This document shows positions 1 through 11,004 of a stretch of DNA of 64,000 bases, piece after piece. The DNA is from Cyanophora paradoxa (lineage: Eukaryota; Glaucocystophyceae; Cyanophorales; Cyanophoraceae): assembly GCA_004431415.1 (NCBI GenBank), contig QPMI01000255.1, forward strand, positions 1-64,000, written 5' to 3'. Every line of letters begins with the position of its first letter. The stretch's first letter is position 1. Below the pieces are notes generated by a model that worked only from the letters and a program-made list of their open reading frames with translations, did not search any database and had not been told where the DNA came from. A program made the position numbers and the translations under genes.

Positions 1-75
1 ATAGGCCTACTGTGACAGCCGCGAGGGCGTCCGCGAGGCTTCGCCGTACTTAGTGCTCCGCAGGAGCACGGATCT

Positions 76-640
76 TGTCTCAAAACCAAAAACCGACGAT
101 CCTAATTCCTTTTTTAACCTTTTTTTCCACTCGAGATCCCCCCTACTAAATAATTTCCGTGTCGCACTCCCTCGAGGACGAATTATTAATTCTGCCTCGA
201 CACCGACGCGATTGCTCTAGACTACACAGCTGCCCGAACTCCCACACAGCCATTTTTACCGTCCTGGCTCCCCTAAGACGACCGCTCTCCCGTGGGCGTC
301 AGGCGAAGCCTCTTTCAGGCGAAGCCTCTTTCAGGCGAAGCCTCTTTCAGGCGAAGCCTCTTTCTCAAACCCAAAAACCGACGATCTAAATTCCTTTTTT
401 AACCTTTTTTTCCACTCGAGATCCCCCCTGCTAAATAATTTCCGTGTCGCACTCCCTCGAGGCAGAATTATTAATTTTGCCTCGACACAGACGCGATTGC
501 TGCTAGTCACACAGCCACCCGAACCCCCACAGACCTCTCTAGAGCCAATTTTAGCGTCCTGGCTCCCTAAGACGACCGCTCTCCCGTGGGCGTCGCGCGA
601 ATATCGAATATTCCTCTGGATCAATTCCGGTTCTTAACCT
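76..640. repeat. Internal duplication with a 4 x 16 bp microsatellite at the join
   Basis: The first array unit carries its T-rich hairpin segment twice (about 76-300 and again from about 364). The copies are joined by four perfect head-to-tail copies of AGGCGAAGCCTCTTTC at 301-364. The corresponding unit near 5187 has a single 16-mer (about 5264-5279) and one copy of the segment. The 16-mer therefore looks like the site where the duplication formed or slipped. Confidence 0.85.
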
Positions 641-2382
641 CCGACAAATCCAGTCCGAGTCAGAAGGTGGGACCCGGTCCCGCCCGGTCCCGCGACAAAA
701 TCGCGCCAGGAACGCCCCAGAACGATACAGAATGACGCGCGAGGGCGAGCGCATCGCCGCAAACCCGATTTCGCGCGCCGTCGACGCTCCAGTGCGAAGA
801 GTCGGCCGAAAATTTGATCCGGCCGGTTCCGGCCGGTCCCGCGACGCGCGCAATCGATGCGTACGGGCGCGCATAGACATAGCAGCGCCTGCGCACCCCC
901 GAAATCCGCTTTTCGGAGCCGGAAGAGCGCAGGAAGGTACCCGACGGCAAAAATTCGATCCTAGACAGGCCCGGAGATCTTTCCGCGCGCCCGCGCCGCG
1001 GCGCATGCGCGGAACGATAGCATAAGCATTTGAGATGTAGAAGAAGCCTTCCGCACGGTCTCTAAATGCGCCGGGCCGCGAGGACCCAGCCGACCCCGGA
1101 AATTCGATCCTGGACGGACCTGCACAACTTTCCGCGCGCCCTCGCATCCTCACGCGAGCGCATCGCTACAATTTTCAGTTGACTCCTTTTTAAAGCTTTT
1201 CGCAAGCTCTGCAGGCGCGACAGGGCACGAGAACCCAGCCGACGCAAAAATTCGATCCTGGACATACCCGACGGCAAGAATTCGATCCTAGACAGGCCCG
1301 GAGATCTTTCCGCGCGCCCACGCCGCGGCGCATGCGCGGAACGATAGCATATGCATTTTAGATGTAGAAGAAGACTTCCGCACGGTCTCTAAATGCACCA
1401 GGCCGCGAGGACCCAGCCGACCCCGAAAATTCGATCCTGTACGGACCTGAACATCTTTCCGCACGCCCTCGCATTCTCGCGCATGCGCATCGCTACAATA
1501 TTCATTTGAGATTTTATCAAAGCCTTCCACAAGCTTCGAAGACGCGAAAGAGCACGAGAACCCAGCCGACGGCAAAAATTCGATCCTGCACGGACCCGGA
1601 CATCTTTCCGCGCGCCCACGCCGCGGCGCATGCGCGGAACAATAGCATAAGCATTTGAGATGTAGGCAAAGACTTCCGCACGCTTTGCGTATGCGCCGAG
1701 CCGCGAGGACCCAGCCGACCCCGAAAATTCGATCCTGTACGTATACGGACCTGCACAGCTTTCCGCGCGCCCTCGCATCCTCGCGCGTGCGCATCGCTAC
1801 AATAGTAATTTGAGATCTTTGTTAAGCTTTTCGCGAGCTCCGAGGACGCGACAGGGCGCGAGAATCCAGCCGACCCCGAAAATTCGATCCTGCATGGACC
1901 TGCACGTCTTTCCGCGCGCCCTCGCCTCCGCAGCCCCGCACATCGATGCTATATACATTCGATCGCGAGATTCTGTTTAAGCGATTCGCAAGCTCTGTGC
2001 ATGCGCCTGGCCGCGAGAACCTCGCCCCTCCCGGGCCTCCTTCCCAACAATATTATAATTAATCTCTTCTCAATCTGCTCCACCCTTTAGTTCCTCAGTA
2101 AATTAATATTCCTCTAGCCGGCCAGCGCTAGCTGGACTGGCCGTCAGCCAGCCAGCTTCCAGCCAGCTGCAGAAAGCTGTTCGCGATCGGCCAGGCCGCT
2201 GGCCAGTCGCTGAGTGCCCTATATATATAGGCCTACTGTAACAGCGGCGAGGGCGTCCGCGAGGCTTCGCCGTACTTAGTGCTCCGCAGGAGCACGGATC
2301 TTGTCTCAAACCCAAAAACCGCCGAGCGAAATTCCTTTTTTAACCTTTTTTTCCACTCAAGATCCCCCCTGCTAAATAATTT

Positions 2383-2431
2383 CCGTGTCACACTCCCTCG
2401 AGGCAGAATTATTAATTCTGCCTCGACACGG
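2383..2431. repeat. Conserved hairpin inside the array units
   Basis: A 13 bp perfect stem CGAGGCAGAATTA (2399-2411) pairs with TAATTCTGCCTCG (2413-2425) around one unpaired base. It is enclosed by an outer CCGTGT (2383-2388) / ACACGG (2426-2431) pair. Related but imperfect versions occur in the other units, for example near 165-210, 445-490, 4020-4065, 5365-5405 and 8320-8360. The role is unknown; it may be a transposon end or a structural element of the satellite. Confidence 0.75.
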
Positions 2432-5400
2432 ACGCGATTAATGGACATTACACAGTTGCCCGAACCCCCACAGACCCCTCTAGATCCATTTTTAGCGTCC
2501 TGGCTCCCCTAAGACGACCGCTCGCCCGTGGGCGTCGCGCGAAATCGAATTTCCCTCTGGATCAATTCCGGTACTTAACCTCCGACAAATGCAGTCCGAG
2601 TCAGAAGGTGGGACCCGGTCCCGCCCGGTCCCGCGACGAAATCGCGCCAGAGAGACCCCAGAACGATACAGAATGCCGCGCGAGGGCGAGCGCATCGCCG
2701 CAAGCTCGATTTCAAGCGCCGTCGGCGCTCCAGTGCGAACAGTCGGCCGAAATTTGATCCGGCCGGTTCCGCCCGGTCCCCCGACGCGCGCAATGCATGC
2801 CTACGGGCGCGCATAGACATAGCAGCGCCTGCGCACCCCCGAAATCCGCTTTTCGGAGCCGGAAGAGCGCAGGAAGGTACCCGACGGCAAAAATTCGATC
2901 CTAGACAGGCCCGGAGATCTTTCCGCGCGCCCACGCCGCGGCGCATGCGCGGAGCAATAGTATAAACATTTGAGATGTAGAAGAAGCCTTCCGCACGGTC
3001 TCTAAATGCGCCGGGCCGCGAGGACCCAGCCGACCCCGGAAATTCGATCCTGGACGGACCTGCACAACTTTCCGCGCGCCCTCGCATCCTCACGCGAGCG
3101 CTTCGCTACAATTTTCAGTTGACTCCTTTTTAAAGCTTTTCGCAAGGTCTGCAGGCGCGACACGGCACGAGAACCCAGCCGACGCAAAAATTCGATCCTG
3201 GACATACCCGACGGCAAAAATTCGATCCTAGACAGGCCCGGAGATCTTTCCGCGCGCCACGCCGCGGCGCATGCGCGGAACGATAGCATAAGCATTTGAG
3301 ATGTAGAAGAAGCCTTCCGCACGGTCTCTAAATGCACCAGGCCGCGAGGACCCACCCGACCCCGGAAATTCGATCCTCGACGGACCTGCACAACTTTCCG
3401 CGCGCCCTCGCATCCTCACGCGAGCGCATCGCTACAATTTTCAGTTGACTCCTTTTTAAAGCTTTTCGCAAGCTCTGCAGGCGCGACAGGGCACGAGAAC
3501 CAGCCGACGCAAAAATTCGATCCTGGCCACGCCTGCACATCTTTCCGCACGCGCTCGCCTCCGCAGCCCGCACATCGATCCTATATGCATTCGAGATTCT
3601 GTTTAAGCGATTCGCAAGCTCTGTGCATGCGCCTGGCCGCGAGAACCTTGCCCCTCCCGGGCCTCCCTCTCAACAATATTATATATAATTCATCTCCTCT
3701 AATCTCAACCTGCTCCGGCCTCCCTTTATTTCCTCAGTACATTAATATTCCTCTAGTTATATTCCTCTAGCCGGCCAGCGGTAGCTGGACTGGCCGTCAG
3801 CCGGCCAGCTTCCAACCAGAAAGCTGTTCGCGATCGGCCAGGCCGCTGGCCAGTGCCCTATAGGCCTACTGTGACAGCCGCGAGGGCGTCCGCGAGGCTT
3901 CGCCGTACTTAGTGCTCCGCAGGAGCACGGATCTTGTCTCAAACCCAAAAACGAACGGGTCCAAATTCCTTTTTTAACCTTTTTTTCCACTCGAGATCCC
4001 CCCTGCTAAATAATTTCCGTGTCGCGACTCCTCGAGGACGAATTATTAATTCTGCCTCGACACGGACGCGATTGCCGCAAATAACACACCTACTCTAACC
4101 CCCACAGACCTCTCTAGATCCATTTTTAGCGTCCTGGCTCCCCTAAGACGACCGCTCTCCCGTGCACGTCGCGCGAATATCGAATTTCCCTCTGGATCGA
4201 TTCCGGTACTTCACCTCCGACAAATGCAGTCCGAGTCACTGAGTCAGAAGGTGGGACCCGGTCCCGCCCGGTCCCGCGACGAAATCGCGCCAGAGACGCC
4301 CCAGAACGATACAGAATGACGGGCGAGGGCGAGCGCATCGCCGCAAGCTCGATTTCGGGCGCCCTCGACGCTGCAGTCCGAACAGTGGGCCGAAATTTGA
4401 TCCTCCCGGTTCCGGCCGGTCCCGCGATGCGCGCAATCGATGCGTACTGGCGCGTATAGACATAGCAGGGCCTGCGCGCCCCCGAAATCCGCTTTTCGGA
4501 GCCGGAACAGCGCAGGAAGGTACCCGACGGCAAAAATTCGATCCCACACGGGCCCGGACATCTTTCCGCGCGCCCACGCCGCGGCGCACGCGCGGAACGA
4601 TAGCATAAGCATTTAAGATGTAGAAGAAGACTTCCGCACGGTCTCTAAATGCACCAGGCCACGAGGACCCAGCCGACCCCGAAAATTCGATCCTTCACGG
4701 ACCTGCACGTCTTTCCGCGCGCCCTCGCATCCTCACGCACGGGCATCGCTACAATATTCATCAGAGATGTTTTAAAATTTTAAAGCCTTTCGCAAGCTCT
4801 GCGGACGCAACAGGGCGCGGCAATCCAGCCGACGCAAAAATTCGATCCTGGCCACGCCTGCACATCTTTCCGCGCGCCCTCGCCTCCGCAGCCCTACACA
4901 TCGATGCTATATGCATTCGAATTCGAGATTCTGTTTAAGCGATTCGCGAGATCTGTGCATGCGCCTGGCCGCGAGAACCTCCCCCCTCCCGGGCCTCCCA
5001 ACAATATTATATAATTAATCTCCTCTCAATCTGCTCCACCCTTTATTTCCTCAGTACATTAATATTCCTCTAGCCGGCCAGCGCTAGCTGGACTGGCCGT
5101 CAGCCAGCCAGCTTCCAGCCAGAAAGCTGTTCGCGATCGGCCAGGCCGCTGGCCAGCCTGCAGCTGGCAGTCGGTGAGTGCCCTGTAGGCCTACTGTGAC
5201 AGCCGCGAGGGCGTCCGCGAGGCTTCGCCGTACTTAGTGCTCCGCAGGAGCACGGATCTTGTCAGGCGAAGCCTCTTTCTCAAACCCAAAAACCGACGAT
5301 CTAAATTCCTTTTTTAACCTTTTTTTCCACTCGAGATCCCCCCTGCTAAATAATTTCCGTGTCGCACTCCCTCGAGGCAGAATTATTAATTTTGCCTCGA

Positions 5401-5879
5401 CACAGACGCGATTGCTGCTAGTCACACAGCCACCCGAACCCCCACAGACCTCTCTAGAGCCAATTTTAGCGTCCTGGCTCCCCTAAGACGACCGCTCTCC
5501 CGTGGGCGTCGCGCGAATATCGAATATTCCTCTGGATCAATTCCGGTTCTTAACCTCCGACAAATCCAGTCCGAGTCAGAAGGTGGGACCCGGTCCCGCC
5601 CGGTCCCGCGACAAAATCGCGCCAGGAACGCCCCAGAACGATACAGAATGACGCGCGAGGGCGAGCGCATCGCCGCAAACCCGATTTCGCGCGCCGTCGA
5701 CGCTCCAGTGCGAAGAGTCGGCCGAAAATTTGATCCGGCCGGTTCCGGCCGGTCCCGCGACGCGCGCAATCGATGCGTACGGGCGCGCATAGACATAGCA
5801 GCGCCTGCGCACCCCCGAAATCCGCTTTTCGGAGCCGGAAGAGCGCAGGAAGGTACCCGACGGCAAAAATTCGATCCTA

Positions 5880-7906
5880 GACAGGCCCGGAGATCTTTCC
5901 GCGCGCCCGCGCCGCGGCGCATGCGCGGAACGATAGCATAAGCATTTGAGATGTAGAAGAAGCCTTCCGCACGGTCTCTAAATGCGCCGGGCCGCGAGGA
6001 CCCAGCCGACCCCGGAAATTCGATCCTGGACGGACCTGCACAACTTTCCGCGCGCCCTCGCATCCTCACGCGAGCGCATCGCTACAATTTTCAGTTGACT
6101 CCTTTTTAAAGCTTTTCGCAAGCTCTGCAGGCGCGACAGGGCACGAGAACCCAGCCGACGCAAAAATTCGATCCTGGACATACCCGACGGCAAGAATTCG
6201 ATCCTAGACAGGCCCGGAGATCTTTCCGCGCGCCCACGCCGCGGCGCATGCGCGGAACGATAGCATATGCATTTTAGATGTAGAAGAAGACTTCCGCACG
6301 GTCTCTAAATGCACCAGGCCGCGAGGACCCAGCCGACCCCGAAAATTCGATCCTGTACGGACCTGAACATCTTTCCGCACGCCCTCGCATTCTCGCGCAT
6401 GCGCATCGCTACAATATTCATTTGAGATTTTATCAAAGCCTTCCACAAGCTTCGAAGACGCGAAAGAGCACGAGAACCCAGCCGACGGCAAAAATTCGAT
6501 CCTGCACGGACCCGGACATCTTTCCGCGCGCCCACGCCGCGGCGCATGCGCGGAACAATAGCATAAGCATTTGAGATGTAGGCAAAGACTTCCGCACGCT
6601 TTGCGTATGCGCCGAGCCGCGAGGACCCAGCCGACCCCGAAAATTCGATCCTGTACGTATACGGACCTGCACAGCTTTCCGCGCGCCCTCGCATCCTCGC
6701 GCGTGCGCATCGCTACAATAGTAATTTGAGATCTTTGTTAAGCTTTTCGCGAGCTCCGAGGACGCGACAGGGCGCGAGAATCCAGCCGACCCCGAAAATT
6801 CGATCCTGCATGGACCTGCACGTCTTTCCGCGCGCCCTCGCCTCCGCAGCCCCGCACATCGATGCTATATACATTCGATCGCGAGATTCTGTCGACAGGC
6901 CCGGAGATCTTTCCGCGCGCCCGCGCCGCGGCGCATGCGCGGAACGATAGCATAAGCATTTGAGATGTAGAAGAAGCCTTCCGCACGGTCTCTAAATGCG
7001 CCGGGCCGCGAGGACCCAGCCGACCCCGGAAATTCGATCCTGGACGGACCTGCACAACTTTCCGCGCGCCCTCGCATCCTCACGCGAGCGCATCGCTACA
7101 ATTTTCAGTTGACTCCTTTTTAAAGCTTTTCGCAAGCTCTGCAGGCGCGACAGGGCACGAGAACCCAGCCGACGCAAAAATTCGATCCTGGACATACCGA
7201 CGGCAAGAATTCGATCCTAGACAGGCCCGGAGATCTTTCCGCGCGCCCACGCCGCGGCGCATGCGCGGAACGATAGCATATGCATTTTAGATGTAGAAGA
7301 AGACTTCCGCACGGTCTCTAAATGCACCAGGCCGCGAGGACCCAGCCGACCCCGAAAATTCGATCCTGTACGGACCTGAACATCTTTCCGCACGCCCTCG
7401 CATTCTCGCGCATGCGCATCGCTACAATATTCATTTGAGATTTTATCAAAGCCTTCCACAAGCTTCGAAGACGCGAAAGAGCACGAGAACCCAGCCGACG
7501 GCAAAAATTCGATCCTGCACGGACCCGGACATCTTTCCGCGCGCCCACGCCGCGGCGCATGCGCGGAACAATAGCATAAGCATTTGAGATGTAGGCAAAG
7601 ACTTCCGCACGCTTTGCGTATGCGCCGAGCCGCGAGGACCCAGCCGACCCCGAAAATTCGATCCTGTACGTATACGGACCTGCACAGCTTTCCGCGCGCC
7701 CTCGCATCCTCGCGCGTGCGCATCGCTACAATAGTAATTTGAGATCTTTGTTAAGCTTTTCGCGAGCTCCGAGGACGCGACAGGGCGCGAGAATCCAGCC
7801 GACCCCGAAAATTCGATCCTGCATGGACCTGCACGTCTTTCCGCGCGCCCTCGCCTCCGCAGCCCCGCACATCGATGCTATATACATTCGATCGCGAGAT
7901 TCTGTT
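5880..7906. repeat. Recent ~1,014 bp tandem duplication
   Basis: About 5880-6893 is repeated almost without change as 6894-7906. The visible join is at GTCGACAGG near 6891-6899. A one-base deletion in the second copy (CATACCGACGG against CATACCCGACGG) shifts the offset from 1,014 to 1,013. The same block is present a third time, as a single copy, at about 964-1976 (offset 4,916). Confidence 0.9.
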
Positions 7907-9964
7907 TAAGCGATTCGCAAGCTCTGTGCATGCGCCTGGCCGCGAGAACCTCGCCCCTCCCGGGCCTCCTTCCCAACAATATTATAATTAATCTCTTCTC
8001 AATCTGCTCCACCCTTTAGTTCCTCAGTAAATTAATATTCCTCTAGCCGGCCAGCGCTAGCTGGACTGGCCGTCAGCCAGCCAGCTTCCAGCCAGCTGCA
8101 GAAAGCTGTTCGCGATCGGCCAGGCCGCTGGCCAGTCGCTGAGTGCCCTATATATATAGGCCTACTGTAACAGCGGCGAGGGCGTCCGCGAGGCTTCGCC
8201 GTACTTAGTGCTCCGCAGGAGCACGGATCTTGTCTCAAAACCAAAAACCGACGATCCTAATTCCTTTTTTAACCTTTTTTTCCACTCGAGATCCCCCCTA
8301 CTAAATAATTTCCGTGTCGCACTCCCTCGAGGACGAATTATTAATTCTGCCTCGACACCGACGCGATTGCTCTAGACTACACAGCTGCCCGAACTCCCAC
8401 ACAGCCATTTTTACCGTCCTGGCTCCCCTAAGACGACCGCTCTCCCGTGGGCGTCGCGCGAATATCGAATTTTCCTCTGGATCAATTCCGATACTTAACC
8501 TCCGACAAACGCAGTCCGAGTCAGAAGGTGGGACCCGGTCCCGCCCGGTCCCGCGACAAAATCGCGCCAGGGACGCCCCAGAACGATACAGAATGACGCG
8601 CGAGGGCGAGCGCATCGCCGCAAACTCGATTTCGCGCGCCGTCGACGCTCCAGTGCGAAGAGTCGGCCGAAAATTTGATCCGGCCGGTTCCGGCCGGTCC
8701 CGCGACGCGCGCAATCGATGCGTACGGGCGCGCATAGACATAGCAGCGCCTGCGCACCCCCGAAATCCGCTTTTCGGAGCCGGAAGAGCGCAGGAAGGTA
8801 CCCGACGGCAAAAATTCGATCCTAGACAGGCCCGGAGATCTTTCCGCGCGCCCACGCCGCGGCGCATGCGCGGAACGATAGCATAAGCATTTGAGATGTA
8901 GAAGAAGCCTTCCGCACGGTCTCTAAATGCGCCGGGCCGCGAGGACCCAGCCGACCCCGGAAATTCGATCCTGGACGGACCTGCACAACTTTCCGCGCGC
9001 CCTCGCATCCTCACGCGAGCGCATCGCTACAATTTTCAGTTGACTCCTTTTTAAAGCTTTTCGCAAGCTCTGCAGGCGCGACAGGGCACGAGAACCCAGC
9101 CGACGCAAAAATTCGATCCTGGACAGGCCCGGGCATCTTTCCGCGCGCCAACGCCGCGGCGCATGCGCGGAACAATAGCATAAGCATTTGAGATGTAGAA
9201 GAAGAGTTCCGCACGCTTTACAGATGCGCCGGACCGCGGGGACCCAGCCGACCCCGAAAATTCGATCCTTCACGGACCTGCACGTCTTTCCGCGCGCCCT
9301 CGCATCCTCACGCGAGCGCATCGCTACAATATTCATTTGAGATTTTATCAAAGCCTTCCACAAGCTTCGAAGACGCGAAAGAGCACGAGAACCCAGCCGA
9401 TAGCAAAGTCTCGATCCTGCACGGGCCCGGACATCTTTCCGCGCGCCCACGCCGCGGTGCATGCGCGGAACAATAGCATAAGCATTTGAGATGTAGAAGA
9501 AGCTTTCCGCACGCTTTACAGATGCGCCGGGCCGCGGGGACCCAGCCGACCCCGAAAATTCGATCCTTCACGGACCTGCACATCTTTCCGCGCGCCCTCG
9601 CATACTCGCGCATGCGCATCGCTACAATACTCATTTGAGATCTTTTTAAAGCTTTCCGCAACCTCTGTGGGCGCGACAGGGCACAAGAACGCAGCCGACG
9701 CAAAAATTCGATCCTGAACGGGCCTGCACAGCTTTCCGCGCGCCCTCGCCTCCGCAGCCCTCCACATTGATGCTTTATGCATTCGAGATTCTGTTTAAGC
9801 GATTCGCGAGCTCTAGATCTGCGCATGCGCCTAGGCCTGCAGCTGGCTGCGAGAACATCGCCCCTCCCGGGCCTCCCCCCCAACAATATATTAATATTAA
9901 ATTAATCTCCTCTCAATCTGCTCCACCAGTTGTTTTGCCGTCACCTCCATCAGATGCTTCATCG

Positions 9965-10735
9965 ATGTTAGTTAGGAGCACTGGCCCCCTCCACCTTCCA
10001 GTTCCTCGTGTATTCCATGCCTTCCCTGTACCTTTGATTCCGTTCCCTTTGTCGTTAGCTCTGCCTCTTCCTCCTCCATCTCTCACTGTTAGCCCTCAGG
10101 CAGTTCCGCCTCTTTATCTTCAGCGACCGTCAGACCGTATAGTTTTTGGCAGCGAGTATTTTGTGTATGGTGACGTTCCTCGTGTGTACCCTTCTCTCTC
10201 TTCTACTTCGCTATATTTGCCTCTCCCGCCTGGTTCAGCCCCATCGTCTGCCTTCCCTGTCACTACTGGCTTGCGTTTCGCCCCTCCTCTTATACTGCCG
10301 ATTCCGAGTCTGCACCCGAGCTCTGCCCCTTTCCTCGTGTCGTCCCCAGTTCCTCAGATTAGTCTTCAGCCGTCCATTGTTTTACCAACTCTACAATCTC
10401 GATTCCGTTTAGACACTCCGCCAGCTTCGACTTTCCCCTCTAGTGGTGTCCTACGTTTCGCCTCTCCTACTGTTCTACCGCCTTTGCCTCCTGCGACTAC
10501 GTCTTCTAGTTCTGCTGTTAGCTCTGTCTTGTCGTCTTCGTCTAGATCTTCGTCTTCGACTGTAGTTCCTCGTGCTCGTTCTCCTTATTTGCTGCGTCCC
10601 CGTGCTCCTCGTCGTTCTAGTGTGACTAGTACTTCTGCATCGACGCCCTTGAGCTCTTCTACTCCTTCTCCTCGTGCTCGTTCTCCTTATCTTTTGCGTT
10701 CTTCTGATCGTGTCCCTTCTCGTGATCCCTCTTGA
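9965..10735 (+). CDS. Pro/Ser-rich open frame inside the retroposed element
   Basis: The frame is open from the 5' edge of the element through a TGA at 10733-10735. The first ATG inside the element is at 9965, giving about 256 codons. The product is rich in Pro, Ser, Leu and Arg, with a C-terminal poly-Ser run and a repeated RARSPYLLR motif that occurs twice. No domain is recognised. The frame continues upstream into array sequence, but that part is probably chance. It could be the 3' end of a longer element-encoded protein or a non-coding low-complexity region. Codons often end in T, unlike the C/G-ending codons of the giant gene. Confidence 0.35.
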   Translation: MLVRSTGPLHLPVPRVFHAFPVPLIPFPLSLALPLPPPSLTVSPQAVPPLYLQRPSDRIVFGSEYFVYGDVPRVYPSLSSTSLYLPLPPGSAPSSAFPVTTGLRFAPPLILPIPSLHPSSAPFLVSSPVPQISLQPSIVLPTLQSRFRLDTPPASTFPSSGVLRFASPTVLPPLPPATTSSSSAVSSVLSSSSRSSSSTVVPRARSPYLLRPRAPRRSSVTSTSASTPLSSSTPSPRARSPYLLRSSDRVPSRDPS

Positions 10736-10807
10736 TTCTGTATATATTTTGTGCTAGTTTACTGTATCTTTGATTTGTGATTGCTTTGTTGTCTTTAATA
10801 TCACTAC

Positions 10808-10832
10808 CTACGGGGGGTTCGCCCCACCGTAG
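10808..10832 (+). other. 3' hairpin with UUCG loop in the retroposed element
   Basis: CTACGG (10808-10813) pairs with CCGTAG (10827-10832), and GGGG (10814-10817) pairs with CCCC (10822-10825). The loop is TTCG (10818-10821) with a single bulged A (10826). It sits seven bases before the A tail. Conserved 3' stem-loops are recognised by the reverse transcriptase of some LINE families; that this one works that way is inference. Confidence 0.75.
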
Positions 10833-10935
10833 TCTCTCAAAAAAAAAATGCTCCACCAGTTAAAAGCAAGCGTTACCGGTCCAACTCATCCCCTAATTAA
10901 TTATAGCTGGGCGGGGCTGCAGCTGGCCGCGCCTG

Positions 10936-11004
10936 CTGTGACAGCCGCGAGGGCGTCCGCGAGGCTTCGCCGTACTTAGTGCTCCGCAGGAGCACGGATC
11001 TTGT
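10936..11004. repeat. Sixth copy of the array-unit 5' module
   Basis: Beginning at TGTGACAGCCGCGAGGGCG, this segment matches the first ~65 bases of the array units. It includes the small hairpin GTGCTCC/GGAGCAC and the closing ACGGATCTTGT. Here it is followed by unrelated sequence (AACGACATAATTTGGG), so the module is a discrete mobile or recombining unit. Confidence 0.75.

Larger units (their letters stand above)
1..9931. repeat. Nested satellite-like tandem array
   Basis: Five related units begin with the same sequence (AGGCCTACTGT followed by a ~65 base module) near 3, 2229, 3862, 5187 and 8158. Each unit holds a T-rich segment with a hairpin, then alternating ~150-165 bp subrepeats of two kinds. 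One kind contains a CCGCGGCGCATGCGCGGAAC-like core. The other contains CGCGCGCCCTCGCATCCTC followed by GCATCGCTACAAT. Both share an AAAATTCGATCCT boundary motif. Units end in a segment rich in GGCCAGC and GCTGGC. Unit lengths differ (about 2.2, 1.6, 1.3 and 3.0 kb) because subrepeat number varies. Open frames inside, up to 237 codons, recur copy by copy on both strands with Arg/Ala/Ser-rich translations and no recognisable domain, so I do not call genes here. Confidence 0.9.
9932..10848 (+). mobile_element. Short retroposed element (truncated LINE or SINE-like) with TSD
   Basis: The 917 bp insert is bracketed by an exact 13 bp direct repeat, TGCTCCACCAGTT, at 9919-9931 and 10849-10861. It ends in ten A residues (10839-10848). 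Other array units have the uninterrupted context CAATCTGCTCCACC, so the empty site can be inferred. The insert is pyrimidine-rich and poorer in GC than its surroundings. Target-site duplication plus an A tail is the standard signature of target-primed reverse transcription. No reverse transcriptase or endonuclease motif is visible, so it is a truncated or non-autonomous copy. Confidence 0.85.

Noticed and set aside
551-9014. Open frames of 130-237 codons on both strands of the first 9.9 kb
   Set aside because: They recur with each repeat unit, overlap on opposite strands, and translate to Arg/Ala/Ser-rich text with no domains. GC-rich satellite sequence produces such frames by chance.
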